From Eubacterium sp. (GTDB lineage Bacteria > Bacillota > Clostridia > Lachnospirales > Lachnospiraceae): a stretch of 63,850 bases of DNA. The position numbers and the translations under genes were made by a program. The notes under the pieces are model-generated. The model saw only the letters and a list, made by a program, of their open reading frames with translations, was not told the DNA's origin and did no database searches. Positions 36,948 to 46,638 of the stretch are shown one piece after another; position 1 is the first letter of the stretch; the number at the start of each line of letters is the position of its first letter. The stretch covers positions 1 to 63,850 of the forward strand of contig JAFRHL010000042.1 of NCBI GenBank assembly GCA_017433295.1, in the 5' to 3' direction.

Positions 36948-38020
36948 CTGTCATGGCCGCTGCTTTCCTCAGTGCCGTCAGGATCCTTCCGGCCGGAGGA
37001 ATCTGCCTTCTTTGCCAGTACGTCTTCCGGAAGATTATAAAACTCCCTGACTTTGTTCTCCACATCCTGCATAACCTGGGGATGATCTCTTAAGTACATC
37101 TTGGCATTCTCCCGGCCCTGGCCGATCTTCTCCCCCTGATAGGAATACCAGGCTCCGCTCTTCTTAACTGCGTCAACCTTGACGCCCAGATCAAGCAGGT
37201 CTCCTTCTCTGGAGATCCCCTGGCCGAACATGATATCGAACTCTGCCTCCCTGAATGGCGGTGCCACCTTGTTCTTTACGACCTTCACCCGGGTATGGTT
37301 GCCGATGATCTCTCCGCCCTGCTTGATGGCCTCCACCCTTCTTACATCCAGCCTCACAGAGGAATAAAACTTCAGGGCCCGGCCTCCTGTGGTGGTTTCC
37401 GGATTGCCGAACATCACACCGACCTTCTCGCGAAGCTGGTTTATAAATACTACAACACAGTTGGACTTATCAATGACGCCGGTCAGCTTCCTCATGGCCT
37501 TGGACATGAGGCGGGCATGCAGTCCCACCTGAAGGTCATCCATGTCCCCGTCGATCTCTGCCTTGGGAACCAGAGCTGCCACAGAGTCGATGATAACGAT
37601 GTCAAGGGCTCCCGACCGGATCATGGTCTCTGCGATCTCCAGGGCCTGCTCTCCGTGGTCCGGCTGCGATATGTAAAGGTTGTCAATGTCCACGCCGATC
37701 TTCCTGGCGTACTGGGGATCCAGGGCATGCTCGGCGTCGATAAACCCGGCTATCCCGTCCCTTTTCTGTGCCTCTGCGATCATATGCAGGGCCACTGTGG
37801 TCTTGCCGCTGGACTCCGGACCATATATCTCGATGATCCTTCCTCTGGGAACGCCGCCGACTCCCAGGGCCACATCCAGACTGATGGAGCCTGTGGGTAT
37901 GGCCTCCACATTGATATTGGCACCCGCGTCTCCCAGCTTCATGATGGAACCGCGTCCGTAGCTCTTCTCTATAGCTGCCACCGCATTGTTAAGTGCGGCA
38001 ATCTTATCTTCTCTTCCCAT
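36944..38020 (-). CDS. recA: Recombinase A
   Basis: The DNA strand-exchange recombinase and SOS co-protease. The Walker A motif GPESSGKTT is at residues 67-75, and the L1/L2 DNA-binding loops and [20 protein letters not shown] are present. The C-terminus is acidic and charged. At 358 residues it is typical. Its promoter overlaps a candidate LexA site, and recX follows by 4-bp overlap. Confidence 0.98.
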   Translation of the reverse strand: MGREDKIAALNNAVAAIEKSYGRGSIMKLGDAGANINVEAIPTGSISLDVALGVGGVPRGRIIEIYGPESSGKTTVALHMIAEAQKRDGIAGFIDAEHALDPQYARKIGVDIDNLYISQPDHGEQALEIAETMIRSGALDIVIIDSVAALVPKAEIDGDMDDLQVGLHARLMSKAMRKLTGVIDKSNCVVVFINQLREKVGVMFGNPETTTGGRALKFYSSVRLDVRRVEAIKQGGEIIGNHTRVKVVKNKVAPPFREAEFDIMFGQGISREGDLLDLGVKVDAVKKSGAWYSYQGEKIGQGRENAKMYLRDHPQVMQDVENKVREFYNLPEDVLAKKADSSGRKDPDGTEESSGHDR

Positions 38021-38090
38021 AATAAAAAATCCTGAAAATCCTTTCTGTCCTGTTTGACTCTTTTGCCCTGTCTAAGGCTCTCTCAGATAT

Positions 38091-38125
38091 ACTATAACAC
38101 ACTCCGCAAAAGAAAACAAGTGTTC
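38091..38125 (-). promoter_or_regulatory. recA promoter with candidate LexA (SOS) box
   Basis: On the minus strand, TTGTTT (38114-38119) and TATAGT (38091-38096) have a 17-bp spacer. GAACACTTGTTT (38114-38125) overlaps the -35 box and matches the Gram-positive SOS box GAAC-N4-GTTY except for flanking bases. LexA binding there would block the -35 element. Confidence 0.7.
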
Positions 38126-38156
38126 TGAGAACATTTGTTTGTTTTAACATCTTAAA

Positions 38157-38654
38157 TTATCTGTTATCTACTCTTTCGGGATACATATCATGATGGGCGA
38201 GCCTGTCCTCCGCGATACGTTCCCATTTTGTTCCGGGACGGCCGTAATTGGTATAGGGATCAATGGATATGCCTCCCCGGGGAGTAAATTTGCCCCAGAC
38301 CTCTATATACTTGGGATCCATCAGCTTTATAAGGTCTTTCATAATAATGTTCACGCAGTCCTCATGAAAATCGCCATGATTACGAAAGCTGAATAGATAA
38401 AGCTTCAGGGACTTGCTTTCCACCATCTTCTCTCCCGGCACATAGGAAATTATGATATTGGCAAAATCCGGCTGTCCCGTCATGGGACAGAGGCTGGTAA
38501 ATTCCGGACAGTTAAATTTGACAAAGTAATCATGGTCCTGATGCTTATTGATAAAGGTCTCCAGGATATCCGGAGCGTAATCCGAAGGATAGCGCACCTT
38601 TTGATTCCCCAGCAAAGACAGGCCCGAAAGTTCTTCTTCTTTTCTTGTACTCAT
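38157..38654 (-). CDS. queF: 7-cyano-7-deazaguanine reductase QueF
   Basis: Reduces preQ0 to preQ1 with NADPH in queuosine biosynthesis. The 165-residue, single-domain (YkvM-type) protein carries the catalytic Cys56 in [14 protein letters not shown] and the [20 protein letters not shown] block that binds substrate and NADPH. No other queuosine genes (queC, queD, queE) are adjacent. It lies between recA and folA. Confidence 0.95.
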   Translation of the reverse strand: MSTRKEEELSGLSLLGNQKVRYPSDYAPDILETFINKHQDHDYFVKFNCPEFTSLCPMTGQPDFANIIISYVPGEKMVESKSLKLYLFSFRNHGDFHEDCVNIIMKDLIKLMDPKYIEVWGKFTPRGGISIDPYTNYGRPGTKWERIAEDRLAHHDMYPERVDNR

Positions 38655-38684
38655 AATTGTTCTCTCCTCTGTAAATCCCTAAGA

Positions 38685-39191
38685 TCACGGCATGGGACGT
38701 ATATTATTATTTTTATAAATATGGAAATAGTAGATCAGGTCAAAGCAGGTCTGTTCCTCGCCTCTGCTTGTCAGGGTCCATTCCGGGTCCTTATCAAGGT
38801 CCGGCATCCATGTATCCGCTTCATAGGAATAATCCAGCCTGGTCACATAAGCAGTATCGCAGTAGGGCAGCAGCATCCGGTAGATGCTCTCTCCCCCTAT
38901 GACAAAGATCCTGTCCCTGTCACAGGACTTAAGCTTATCCCATAATTCTTCTTCTGTATGGACCACCACTGCTCCCCGGCCATCATAGTCCTTCTGTCTG
39001 GTTAAAACAATATTCACCCTTTTAGGCAGGGGCATTCCTCCCGGAAAGCTTTCCAGGGTCTTTCTCCCCATAACAACAATATTTCCCTCCGTCAGGAGCC
39101 GGAACTGTTTCATATCATTGGGTATCCTGACCAGAAGGGCATTGTTCTTTCCGATTGCCCAGTTTTTATCTGCCGCAACGATCAATTTCAT
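38685..39191 (-). CDS. folA: Dihydrofolate reductase
   Basis: Reduces dihydrofolate to tetrahydrofolate with NADPH. The start at 39191 gives MKLIVAADKNWAIGKNNALL, and the substrate-binding region follows in IPNDMKQFRLLT. NADPH-binding blocks VVMGRKTLESFPGGMPLPKR and IFVIGGESIYRMLLPY are intact. At 168 residues it is normal; a longer in-frame start at 39227 is rejected for lack of family match. Confidence 0.95.
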   Translation of the reverse strand: MKLIVAADKNWAIGKNNALLVRIPNDMKQFRLLTEGNIVVMGRKTLESFPGGMPLPKRVNIVLTRQKDYDGRGAVVVHTEEELWDKLKSCDRDRIFVIGGESIYRMLLPYCDTAYVTRLDYSYEADTWMPDLDKDPEWTLTSRGEEQTCFDLIYYFHIYKNNNIRPMP

Positions 39192-39280
39192 TTTTACTCT
39201 CCATTTCCGAACCGTTCTGCTCCCCAAAGCGCAGCGGCAGGGTCTCAGTAGTTCTGGTAAATAAGTCGCTGTTTGCAGTA

Positions 39281-39309
39281 TTGATTTTCTCCTGCAAAAG
39301 TATTACAAT
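39281..39309 (+). promoter_or_regulatory. Sigma-A promoter of a small membrane protein gene
   Basis: TTGATT (39281-39286) and TACAAT (39304-39309) are spaced 17 bp apart. A GAAAGGATG ribosome site and ATG follow within 35 bp. Confidence 0.7.
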
Positions 39310-39340
39310 AATAATATCCCATTACAGAAAGGATGTTATT

Positions 39341-39586
39341 ATGAAAAAGTCAAAAATCACCTTAATAGCTCTTATAATAGGTATTGCTGCCATTGCGGGA
39401 ATAGTGGCATATTATCTTATGAACAGGGGAGACCAGGAAGACAGCATACTGTCCTTTGACCAGGATTCCGGAGAGGAAACAGATTATCTTGATGATCTTG
39501 ATGCCCCCGAGTTTTCTGAAAAGGAAGAGAAAGCTCATACCAAAGTGCGCAGGGGATACATTCCCATCCGGCTGGGCAGACACTAA
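39341..39586 (+). CDS. Small single-pass membrane protein with acidic tail
   Basis: An 81-residue protein with a basic N-terminus, one membrane segment (about 6-26, LIALIIGIAAIAGIVAYYLM) and an acidic extracytoplasmic part. It ends in a basic KVRRGYIPIRLGRH motif. I recognise no family. It is monocistronic on the plus strand with its own promoter, between folA and hslO. Confidence 0.65.
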   Translation: MKKSKITLIALIIGIAAIAGIVAYYLMNRGDQEDSILSFDQDSGEETDYLDDLDAPEFSEKEEKAHTKVRRGYIPIRLGRH

Positions 39587-39645
39587 TCCTTCATACCATC
39601 TTCATTTATAATCACTATCGATTTAATTTGTATCAGGCCCTTTCA

Positions 39646-40524
39646 TCATTTGGCGGCCTGATACAATTCTTTTAACTCTTCCAGACTGAAATTATAGTGC
39701 GAATTGCAGAAATGACAGTTTACCTCTATGGGCTCGCCATCCTCTATCATGGAAGCCAGTTCTTCTTTTCCCACACTGATTACCGCTCTTTTTACCCTCT
39801 CTTTGGAACAATTACAGTAAAATCTTGCATCTATCTTATCTTCAACAGTATAATCATATCCTTTAAAGAGTTCTGCGATCATCTCCTCCGGACTTTGTCC
39901 TCGGTCAAGGTGGTCTGTGACAGAGGTAAAGCTTTTAAGTCTTTCCTCAAGAGCACTGATGATCTCTTCCCCGGCATAGGGCATCATCTGTATAATAAAA
40001 CCGCCGGCCTGTCTTACCGTATTCTCCCTGTTCATCAAAACACCCAGAGCTACTGATGTGGGTATCTGTTCTGACTCCGCGAAATAATATGTGAGGTCTT
40101 CGGCAATCTCTCCTGTCACCAGCTGAGTCTGTCCGGAATACGGCTCTTTCAGCCCCAGGTCTTTTATGACTGTCAGGACTCCCAGGTCCAGGGCCCTGCC
40201 AACATCCAGCTTCCCTGCGGGGCTTGGCGGGAGCATGACATCACTGTGAAATGCATAACCCTTTACGTTGGCTGCGGCATCCGCTGTCACAACCAGTCCT
40301 CCTATGGGCCCGCTGCACCTGATCTGTATGGTGACCAGGTCAGACTCATTTTTACACATGGTACCCATCATGGCACCGGCGGTCAGGAGCCGTCCCAGGG
40401 CGGCCGTTGCCACCGGGCTGGTATTGTGCTTCTGTCTTGCTGTTTCCACCAGGTTTTTGGTATATGCCGCAAAAAAGCGGACCTGGTTACCTGCCGCCAT
40501 TCCTCTTATCACATAATCCTGCAT
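39646..40524 (-). CDS. hslO: Redox-regulated chaperone Hsp33
   Basis: A holdase chaperone activated by oxidation. The N-terminal domain opens with QDYVIRGMAAGNQVRFFAA, and the C-terminal zinc site is CNC plus CHFC near residues 235-270, the redox switch. The start at 40524 is 7 bp after GAGG; an upstream GTG at 40536 overlaps that site. It follows a methyltransferase gene by 8 bp. Confidence 0.96.
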   Translation of the reverse strand: MQDYVIRGMAAGNQVRFFAAYTKNLVETARQKHNTSPVATAALGRLLTAGAMMGTMCKNESDLVTIQIRCSGPIGGLVVTADAAANVKGYAFHSDVMLPPSPAGKLDVGRALDLGVLTVIKDLGLKEPYSGQTQLVTGEIAEDLTYYFAESEQIPTSVALGVLMNRENTVRQAGGFIIQMMPYAGEEIISALEERLKSFTSVTDHLDRGQSPEEMIAELFKGYDYTVEDKIDARFYCNCSKERVKRAVISVGKEELASMIEDGEPIEVNCHFCNSHYNFSLEELKELYQAAK

Positions 40525-40532
40525 AGTATTCC

Positions 40533-41300
40533 TCACTCTTCTTTGTTCTTACTTTTCCCTTTCTCACGTGCCATGACCACAACTCTTTCACTGAAGGCAT
40601 CCGCCTCTTTTTCCGTGTATCCGTCATAGGCCGCCAGAAAGTCCATTCCGCTTTCCTCAAGTAATAACTTTATCTCATGAAGGGTATAACCCCTTTGTAT
40701 ATGCTCTTCTGTAAACTTACGGTATCTTCCGTCTGTCTCTCTGACAAAAACACTGAGGTCAATATAATTTAGATGGTTTTCCGTCTCATATTCATTATAC
40801 CAGATGAAGCTTACATCCTCCCGGTCTTCCGCTATCACCGAATCACCCATCAGGTCTTTATATTTATATTCCGTGTTAAAGTCAAAAATAAAAATACCTC
40901 CCGGATCCAGGTAATTATTAACAAGCCTGAAAACCCCGGTCAGCTCCTCCGGAGAAGTAATATAATTGACAGTATCACAGACACAGATCACGGATGCCAC
41001 AGTACCGTACAGTTCAAAATTTCTCATATCCTGCAAAAGAAGCAGCGGCGGGCGGTTGTCACCTGCCTTCTCCTCTGCGATCTGCAGCATCTCCACCGAA
41101 GAATCCACCCCGATCATATCAAAGCCTCTCCGGTCCATAATACTTAACATCTTTCCCGTACCACATCCCAGTTCCAGCATAAGACCATCCCGGATTCCTC
41201 CGGTCTTAAGAAGTTTCTGAATACGATCCGCCCACTGTTCATAGGGAACATTATCCATCAGTTCATCATAAACCCGGGCAAAACTTTCATAAGAAGCCAT
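40533..41300 (-). CDS. Class I SAM-dependent methyltransferase
   Basis: A 255-residue methyltransferase with the SAM motif MLELGCGTGKMLSIM (about 35-50) and an acidic strand (MIGVDSSVEML). The C-terminal region (EEHIQRGYTLHEIKLLLEESG) resembles small-molecule methyltransferases in this phylum. The substrate is unknown. The start at 41300 follows AAGGAG. It lies between cls and hslO in the same direction. Confidence 0.82.
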   Translation of the reverse strand: MASYESFARVYDELMDNVPYEQWADRIQKLLKTGGIRDGLMLELGCGTGKMLSIMDRRGFDMIGVDSSVEMLQIAEEKAGDNRPPLLLLQDMRNFELYGTVASVICVCDTVNYITSPEELTGVFRLVNNYLDPGGIFIFDFNTEYKYKDLMGDSVIAEDREDVSFIWYNEYETENHLNYIDLSVFVRETDGRYRKFTEEHIQRGYTLHEIKLLLEESGMDFLAAYDGYTEKEADAFSERVVVMAREKGKSKNKEE

Positions 41301-41313
41301 ATTTTCTCCTTTT

Positions 41314-42840
41314 TTACAGCAGGGGGGCAATAATCCGTAAAATTCCCTGGATCAGCTGGAAAAACATATTTTTCCGGCTGAGCTGCAGGGTAATCTCCGT
41401 GCAGCTCTCCAGGCTTGCTTCGAAATCCTTCCTGATATCTGTTACCGTGTCACAATCGTAAAGAAATACACCGTTTTCAAAATGATGATACAGGCTCCGG
41501 TAGTCCAGATTGATGGTACCCACCGTGGCAAAACGGTCATCACAGACAGCGCACTTACTGTGGACGAAGCCGGGCCTGAACTGGTATATCTTTACTCCCC
41601 CCTCCACCAGCTGCTGGTAATAGGACTGGGTCACCAGAAAAATGATCCTTTTGTCGGGGATACCAGGTGTAATGATCCTTACATCCACTCCCCTTTTTGA
41701 AGCCAGGATCAGAGAGGTCGCCAGTTCATTATCTATAATCAGGTAGGGTGTGAAAAAATAAATATAATTCCTGGCCGCGTCGATCATGTTAAGGTATACA
41801 TTTTCTCCTACATATTCCCTGTCGAGAGGATGGTCGGAATAGGGAAGCACCAGTCCTCTGCTTCCTTTGATAAGGCCTTCTGACGGAGGAAACATCCGGT
41901 AGTCCAGCCTGTCTTCCGAGAAGGCGTTCCACATCTGGAGAAACATCATTGTCATACTGTAGACGGCCTTTCCCGTGATTCGTATCCCGTTGTCCTTCCA
42001 GTAACCAAAACGCTCTTTCCGGTTAATATATTCATCCGCGAAATTGATTCCTCCGGTATAAGCCGTCTTCCCGTCAATGACCAGGATCTTCCTGTGGTCC
42101 CTGTTGTTAAATATTGTAGAGAAAACGGGAAAATATCTGTTAAAAACTACACATTTTATGCCCTGCTCCCTGAGTTCCCGGTCATAATGGCCGGAAAGAG
42201 CAAAGGCTGAACCCACATCATCATACATGACCCGGATATCCAGACCCTCTCTGGCCTTTTTAAGCAGGATCTCCAGTACGGAATTCCACATGATCCCTTC
42301 TTCTATGATGAAATATTCCAGGTAAATATATTGTTCTGCTCCTTTAAGATCCTCAAGCATCCTCTCAAAACAGCTTTCACCGCTGGAATAATAATCAGCC
42401 TCTGAATCACGGTACGCGGGGAACCCGGTCTGTTTCTCCAGATAGTAGACCTGTCCGGCTGCCCCGGGATCAATGAGTTTCAGCTCATTTTCAATAGATT
42501 CATCAAATTTGAGGAAGCTTACGCTCTCATCGATGGTGGGCTGAAGCTTTTTCCGCATATGCCTTACCGGCCTTTTTCCGCTTAAAAAGAGATACAGGAG
42601 GCCACCGAAGAGCGGCACCAGAAGGATCACAATGATCCAGGCAAGCTTAACTGCAGGATTATCGCTTTTGTTCATGATCCCTATGACCACCAGTATGCTC
42701 AGGATCCTGAGACCGATGGAAATATACCGGCTGTAGCTGGTAAACTGGAAAAACATCACTGCGATCCAGCCCATCTGCAGAAGGATCAGGAATGATGCGA
42801 TAAACATACGATGTGAAATTATCTTGAAAATCTTTCTCAT
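41314..42840 (-). CDS. cls: Cardiolipin synthase
   Basis: A phospholipase D superfamily membrane enzyme that joins two phosphatidylglycerols. Two N-terminal membrane helices (about 12-60) precede two HKD domains: DHRKILVIDG (with GGIN downstream) and VHSKCAVCDD (with GTIN downstream). At 508 residues it matches ClsA. It lies downstream of the isoprenoid/phospholipid block including cdsA, giving a lipid context. Confidence 0.94.
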   Translation of the reverse strand: MRKIFKIISHRMFIASFLILLQMGWIAVMFFQFTSYSRYISIGLRILSILVVIGIMNKSDNPAVKLAWIIVILLVPLFGGLLYLFLSGKRPVRHMRKKLQPTIDESVSFLKFDESIENELKLIDPGAAGQVYYLEKQTGFPAYRDSEADYYSSGESCFERMLEDLKGAEQYIYLEYFIIEEGIMWNSVLEILLKKAREGLDIRVMYDDVGSAFALSGHYDRELREQGIKCVVFNRYFPVFSTIFNNRDHRKILVIDGKTAYTGGINFADEYINRKERFGYWKDNGIRITGKAVYSMTMMFLQMWNAFSEDRLDYRMFPPSEGLIKGSRGLVLPYSDHPLDREYVGENVYLNMIDAARNYIYFFTPYLIIDNELATSLILASKRGVDVRIITPGIPDKRIIFLVTQSYYQQLVEGGVKIYQFRPGFVHSKCAVCDDRFATVGTINLDYRSLYHHFENGVFLYDCDTVTDIRKDFEASLESCTEITLQLSRKNMFFQLIQGILRIIAPLL

Positions 42841-42850
42841 ATATTATACT

Positions 42851-43912
42851 TTATTGGTCAGGCCAGTTAATCAGTTCCTCCCGTAATACCGGAAGCAGAT
42901 CAGCTTCGGGGACTTTTTTTACAACCTCGCCATGTTTGATCAGCAGGCCGACTCCTTTGCCTCCCGCAATTCCGATATCTGCCTCCTTTGCTTCTCCGGG
43001 TCCATTGACGACACATCCCATAACTGCAACCTTAATATTCAGGTGATCAAAGCCGGCCGCTAGCTTTTCCACTTCATTGGCCAGCCCGATCAGGTCGATA
43101 CTGGTCCTTCCGCAGGTGGGACAGGAGACAACCTCGATGCCTCCCTTCCTTAATCCAAGGGTCCTCAGGATCTGTCTGGCTGAAGCGATTTCATTTACCG
43201 GATCTCCGGTCAGGGAAACCCGGATGGTGTCACCGATTCCCTGATGAAGGATCAGCCCCAGTCCCAGGGCAGACTTAATGTTGCCGGAAAAAACTGTTCC
43301 CGCCTCTGTAATACCCACATGAAGAGGATAAGGACACAGGGGCGCCAGCAATTCATGGGCTTTGACACACATGAGGACATCTGAAGACTTGATGCTCACC
43401 ACCAGATCGTTAAATCCCATTTCTTCTATCATATGAACCTTATCCAGGGCGCTTTCTACCAGGCCTTCCGCCGTCACCCTGCCGTATTTCTCAATAATAT
43501 CCTTCTCCAGGGAGCCGCTGTTGACTCCCACACGGATGGGAATGTTATACTCACCGGCTTTATCTACCACCGCCCTGACCCGGTCCCTGGAGCCTATATT
43601 GCCGGGATTGATCCTGATCTTGTCAGCACCATTCTCTATGGCCGCTATGGCCATACGATAATCAAAATGAATATCCGCCACGATGGGGATGTGGATCTGC
43701 TTTTTTATCTCTCCGAGGGCCCTGGCCGCTTCCGGGGTGGGGACCGTGGATCTGATGATATCACATCCTGCAGCCTCCAGATCATGAATCTGCTTCACCG
43801 TCGCCTCGACATCTTCTGTCTTTGTGTTGGTCATGGACTGGATCAGAATGGGATTACCGCCGCCGATCTTCCTGTCGCCGATCGTGATCACCCTGGTGTG
43901 TTCTCTGTACAT
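42851..43912 (-). CDS. ispG: 4-hydroxy-3-methylbut-2-enyl-diphosphate synthase IspG
   Basis: A [4Fe-4S] enzyme of the MEP isoprenoid pathway converting MEcPP to HMBPP. The N-terminal TIM barrel begins with IGGGNPILIQSMTNTKTEDV, and the cluster cysteines lie in VVSCPTCGRTSID and MGCVVNGPGEA. At 353 residues it is the short bacterial form. It follows rseP by 15 bp. Confidence 0.97.
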   Translation of the reverse strand: MYREHTRVITIGDRKIGGGNPILIQSMTNTKTEDVEATVKQIHDLEAAGCDIIRSTVPTPEAARALGEIKKQIHIPIVADIHFDYRMAIAAIENGADKIRINPGNIGSRDRVRAVVDKAGEYNIPIRVGVNSGSLEKDIIEKYGRVTAEGLVESALDKVHMIEEMGFNDLVVSIKSSDVLMCVKAHELLAPLCPYPLHVGITEAGTVFSGNIKSALGLGLILHQGIGDTIRVSLTGDPVNEIASARQILRTLGLRKGGIEVVSCPTCGRTSIDLIGLANEVEKLAAGFDHLNIKVAVMGCVVNGPGEAKEADIGIAGGKGVGLLIKHGEVVKKVPEADLLPVLREELINWPDQ

Positions 43913-43927
43913 AAACTCTCCTTTGTC

Positions 43928-44959
43928 TTATAAAAGCTGCCTTATATCATTTGCCATGACAAATACCATAAATGCCAGCAAAATTACCAGGCCTGCCATG
44001 TGGATCATACCCTCCTTCTCCGGAGGTATCTTCTTTCTCCTGATCATCTCAATAATAATAAATACCAGTCTTCCGCCATCTAAGGCCGGTAAGGGCAGAA
44101 GGTTCATCACTCCCAGGTTGGCGCTTAACAATATGGCAAAGCTCAGCAGGTTCACCGCTGCAACCTTTATCCCGTAAACAATAGAATTATCAAAGGTTTC
44201 CCCTATCATATTAACGATACCCACGGGACCGGACATATCATTGATGGAAGCTTTCCCGCTGAAAAGATATCCCAGGCTCAGGAAGGTGGACTTGATCTGG
44301 TAGCGCACCTCCAGGAAGCTGTACTTTATAGTGCCGAGGAGTCCGGTCCTCACTCCCCCGGGAATACTGGTGATTCCCAATCTGTAATATCCATCCTCCT
44401 TCTTCCGATGGACAAGGGTAGTATTGACTTTACCGTCTCTCTTATAGGTAACTTCCACATCCGGCTCTGTATTATTCATAAAATTGTAAAGACTGATCTC
44501 CCTGTAATTATAGATACGGGAGCCCTGCAGCTTTAATATCTCATCCCCGGGCCGGAGGCCGGCCTCATAGGCACCGCTGTCAATACTGACATCGCCTATC
44601 ACCGCGGGATCCGCGCCTGCCAGCCCGATTACAAACAAAGAAAGTAGAAAAGCCAGAATAAAGTTAAAAAAGGGCCCTGCAAAGATTACGGAAAATCTGG
44701 CGGGAGCAGACTGGTTATTAAAGGCTCTGGGGTCGGAATCTTCCCCGTCTTCCCCCAGCATCATACAGCTTCCACCAAAGGGAAGCGCTTTTATACAGTA
44801 TTTCGTCTCTCCCCGCCGGACGCCGAAAAGTGTAGGACCGATACCAACGGAGAACTCCTCCACGCATATCCCGTTCTTTCTGGCCAGAAGAAAGTGACCC
44901 AGTTCATGAAAAATGACAATGGCACTGAACAGAATTATTGCAATTATAATCTTTAACAT
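43928..44959 (-). CDS. rseP: RIP metalloprotease RseP
   Basis: A site-2 intramembrane zinc protease that cleaves anti-sigma factors and signal-peptide remnants. The active HELGH is at residues 18-22 in the first membrane helix, and the third ligand is in MNLLPLPALDGGRL. One PDZ domain lies between (about 125-190). At 343 residues it is the Firmicute form. It sits directly behind cdsA with no dxr in between. Confidence 0.95.
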   Translation of the reverse strand: MLKIIIAIILFSAIVIFHELGHFLLARKNGICVEEFSVGIGPTLFGVRRGETKYCIKALPFGGSCMMLGEDGEDSDPRAFNNQSAPARFSVIFAGPFFNFILAFLLSLFVIGLAGADPAVIGDVSIDSGAYEAGLRPGDEILKLQGSRIYNYREISLYNFMNNTEPDVEVTYKRDGKVNTTLVHRKKEDGYYRLGITSIPGGVRTGLLGTIKYSFLEVRYQIKSTFLSLGYLFSGKASINDMSGPVGIVNMIGETFDNSIVYGIKVAAVNLLSFAILLSANLGVMNLLPLPALDGGRLVFIIIEMIRRKKIPPEKEGMIHMAGLVILLAFMVFVMANDIRQLL

Positions 44960-44980
44960 ATAAATCCTTTCATAAGCAGT

Positions 44981-45790
44981 TTATTTCATTCCCGCCACCA
45001 GCACCAGCAGGTAGTAGATGATCGGAGCCGTAAAAATGATGCTGTCAAACCGGTCCAGGATTCCTCCGTGCCCCGGTATCAGATTACTGTAATCCTTAAT
45101 ATCATAATTCCTCTTTATGGCGGAAGCTCCCAGGTCTCCGATAATACTGATCAGTCCGCCGGCAGCGCAGACCAGAGCAAAGATCAACGGCAGATTATAA
45201 TCCGCCGCAATGAGATGCTGTCCCGCCAGACCGTAAAGGGCGCCCAGAAGACCGGCTCCAAGAACACCTCCCACGGCTCCTTCTATGGTCTTTTTCGGAC
45301 TTAAGACCGGTGACATTTTATGCCTTCCCAATAATCTGCCGGCACAATATGCCAGAGTATCGTTGCCCCAGGCACTTAAAAATACAAGGGCTATCATGTA
45401 ACCCCCATTGTCCATGATCCTGATCCTGTAGATACAGGAAAGCATGACAGTCACATAAAAGAGTGAAAAATATGCCAGGGTAACCTGGTCAATCTTAAAA
45501 CGGGGAAAGGTGAATACATATACGGCAAACAGCATGATCAGTACCAGCAGGACCAGCGGAAGAATGTACTGTTCCAGATTCAGCCACAATATCAGGTAAT
45601 AGAGTATGGCCCCGGAATAGGCTGTCACAGCCAGGGCGGACTTCTCCTGATTGACCACCTTAAGCAGCTCATACATGCCCATCAGGGAAATGGCAGCTGT
45701 CGCAATCAGGGTGACTGTACCTCCAAAGTACAAAATGACCACCGCCAGTATGACCAGAACAATACCACTGAGCAATCTTTGTTTAAACAT
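44981..45790 (-). CDS. cdsA: Phosphatidate cytidylyltransferase
   Basis: A multi-pass membrane enzyme making CDP-diacylglycerol. It has about eight hydrophobic helices and the C-terminal signature SAIKRNYDIKDYSNLIPGHG with GGILDRFDSI. At 269 residues it is normal. It follows uppS by 11 bp. Confidence 0.96.
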   Translation of the reverse strand: MFKQRLLSGIVLVILAVVILYFGGTVTLIATAAISLMGMYELLKVVNQEKSALAVTAYSGAILYYLILWLNLEQYILPLVLLVLIMLFAVYVFTFPRFKIDQVTLAYFSLFYVTVMLSCIYRIRIMDNGGYMIALVFLSAWGNDTLAYCAGRLLGRHKMSPVLSPKKTIEGAVGGVLGAGLLGALYGLAGQHLIAADYNLPLIFALVCAAGGLISIIGDLGASAIKRNYDIKDYSNLIPGHGGILDRFDSIIFTAPIIYYLLVLVAGMK

Positions 45791-45801
45791 GAATATTCCT
45801 C

Positions 45802-46530
45802 CTACTTCACTCCCCCGAACCTTCTCTCTCTTGTATTATAGTATTCTACGGCCCGGATCAGTTGCTCTTTATTAAAATCAGGCCAGAGAATATCGGTAAA
45901 ATAGAACTCGGTGTATGCCATCTGCCATAAAAGCCAGTTGGAAAGCCTCTGTTCCCCGCTGGTGCGGATGAGCAGGTCGGGGTCAGGAATATCCTTTGTA
46001 TCCAGTCTCCGGGAGATCAGATCCTCGGTAATGTCATCGGCGGACAGCAGGCCGTCTTCCGAATCCCTGACAATACTCCTTACCGCCCTGACTATCTCAT
46101 CGCGGCTGCCGTAGTTTAAGGCGATGGTAAAATTCAGGCCGGTATTAACCGACGATACTTCTTCCAGTTCATCGATGGCTGCCCTGATATCTTCAGCCAG
46201 GCGGGACTTCTCCCCGATGATCCTGACTCTCATGTTATTCTTTGAAGTACGTTCGATACAGTCCCTCAGATACCGGCGTAAGAGCTTCATCAGGGCACTC
46301 ACTTCCTTTTCGGGCCGGCTCCAGTTCTCTGTGGAAAAGGCATACACAGTCAGGTACTTGATGCCGATATCCCAGGCATCCTCACAGATCTGTTCCACAG
46401 CCTTTGCCCCCTGGGAATGCCCTACATTGCGGGGCATAAAATGCTTCTTTGCCCAGCGTCCGTTCCCATCCAGTATTATGGCAACATGTTGCGGGATCTT
46501 CAGTAATTTACCATTTAACTCTTTTTCCAT
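45802..46530 (-). CDS. uppS: Undecaprenyl diphosphate synthase (isoprenyl transferase)
   Basis: A cis-prenyltransferase making the wall-lipid carrier. The substrate Asp is in HVAIILDGNGRWAKK (about 15-29), with the conserved VYAFSTENWSRP and RTSGEQRLSNWLLWQ blocks. At 242 residues it is typical. It is separated from frr by about 108 bp containing a strong hairpin. Confidence 0.96.
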   Translation of the reverse strand: MEKELNGKLLKIPQHVAIILDGNGRWAKKHFMPRNVGHSQGAKAVEQICEDAWDIGIKYLTVYAFSTENWSRPEKEVSALMKLLRRYLRDCIERTSKNNMRVRIIGEKSRLAEDIRAAIDELEEVSSVNTGLNFTIALNYGSRDEIVRAVRSIVRDSEDGLLSADDITEDLISRRLDTKDIPDPDLLIRTSGEQRLSNWLLWQMAYTEFYFTDILWPDFNKEQLIRAVEYYNTRERRFGGVK

Positions 46531-46554
46531 CTGTTATCTCCGTTACACAGTGAA

Positions 46555-46586
46555 CGCCAGGCTGCCAGTCTCCCGGCTGCCTGGCG
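46555..46586. other. Strong hairpin between frr and uppS
   Basis: CGCCAGGC (46555-46562) and GCCTGGCG (46579-46586) form a perfect 8-bp stem. There is no T-tract on either strand, so an RNA-processing or attenuation role is more likely than simple termination. Confidence 0.5.
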
Positions 46587-46638
46587 ATGTTATCCGTTAA
46601 GGCACAGTATACACCATCTTATAGGGTTTAACCATGCA

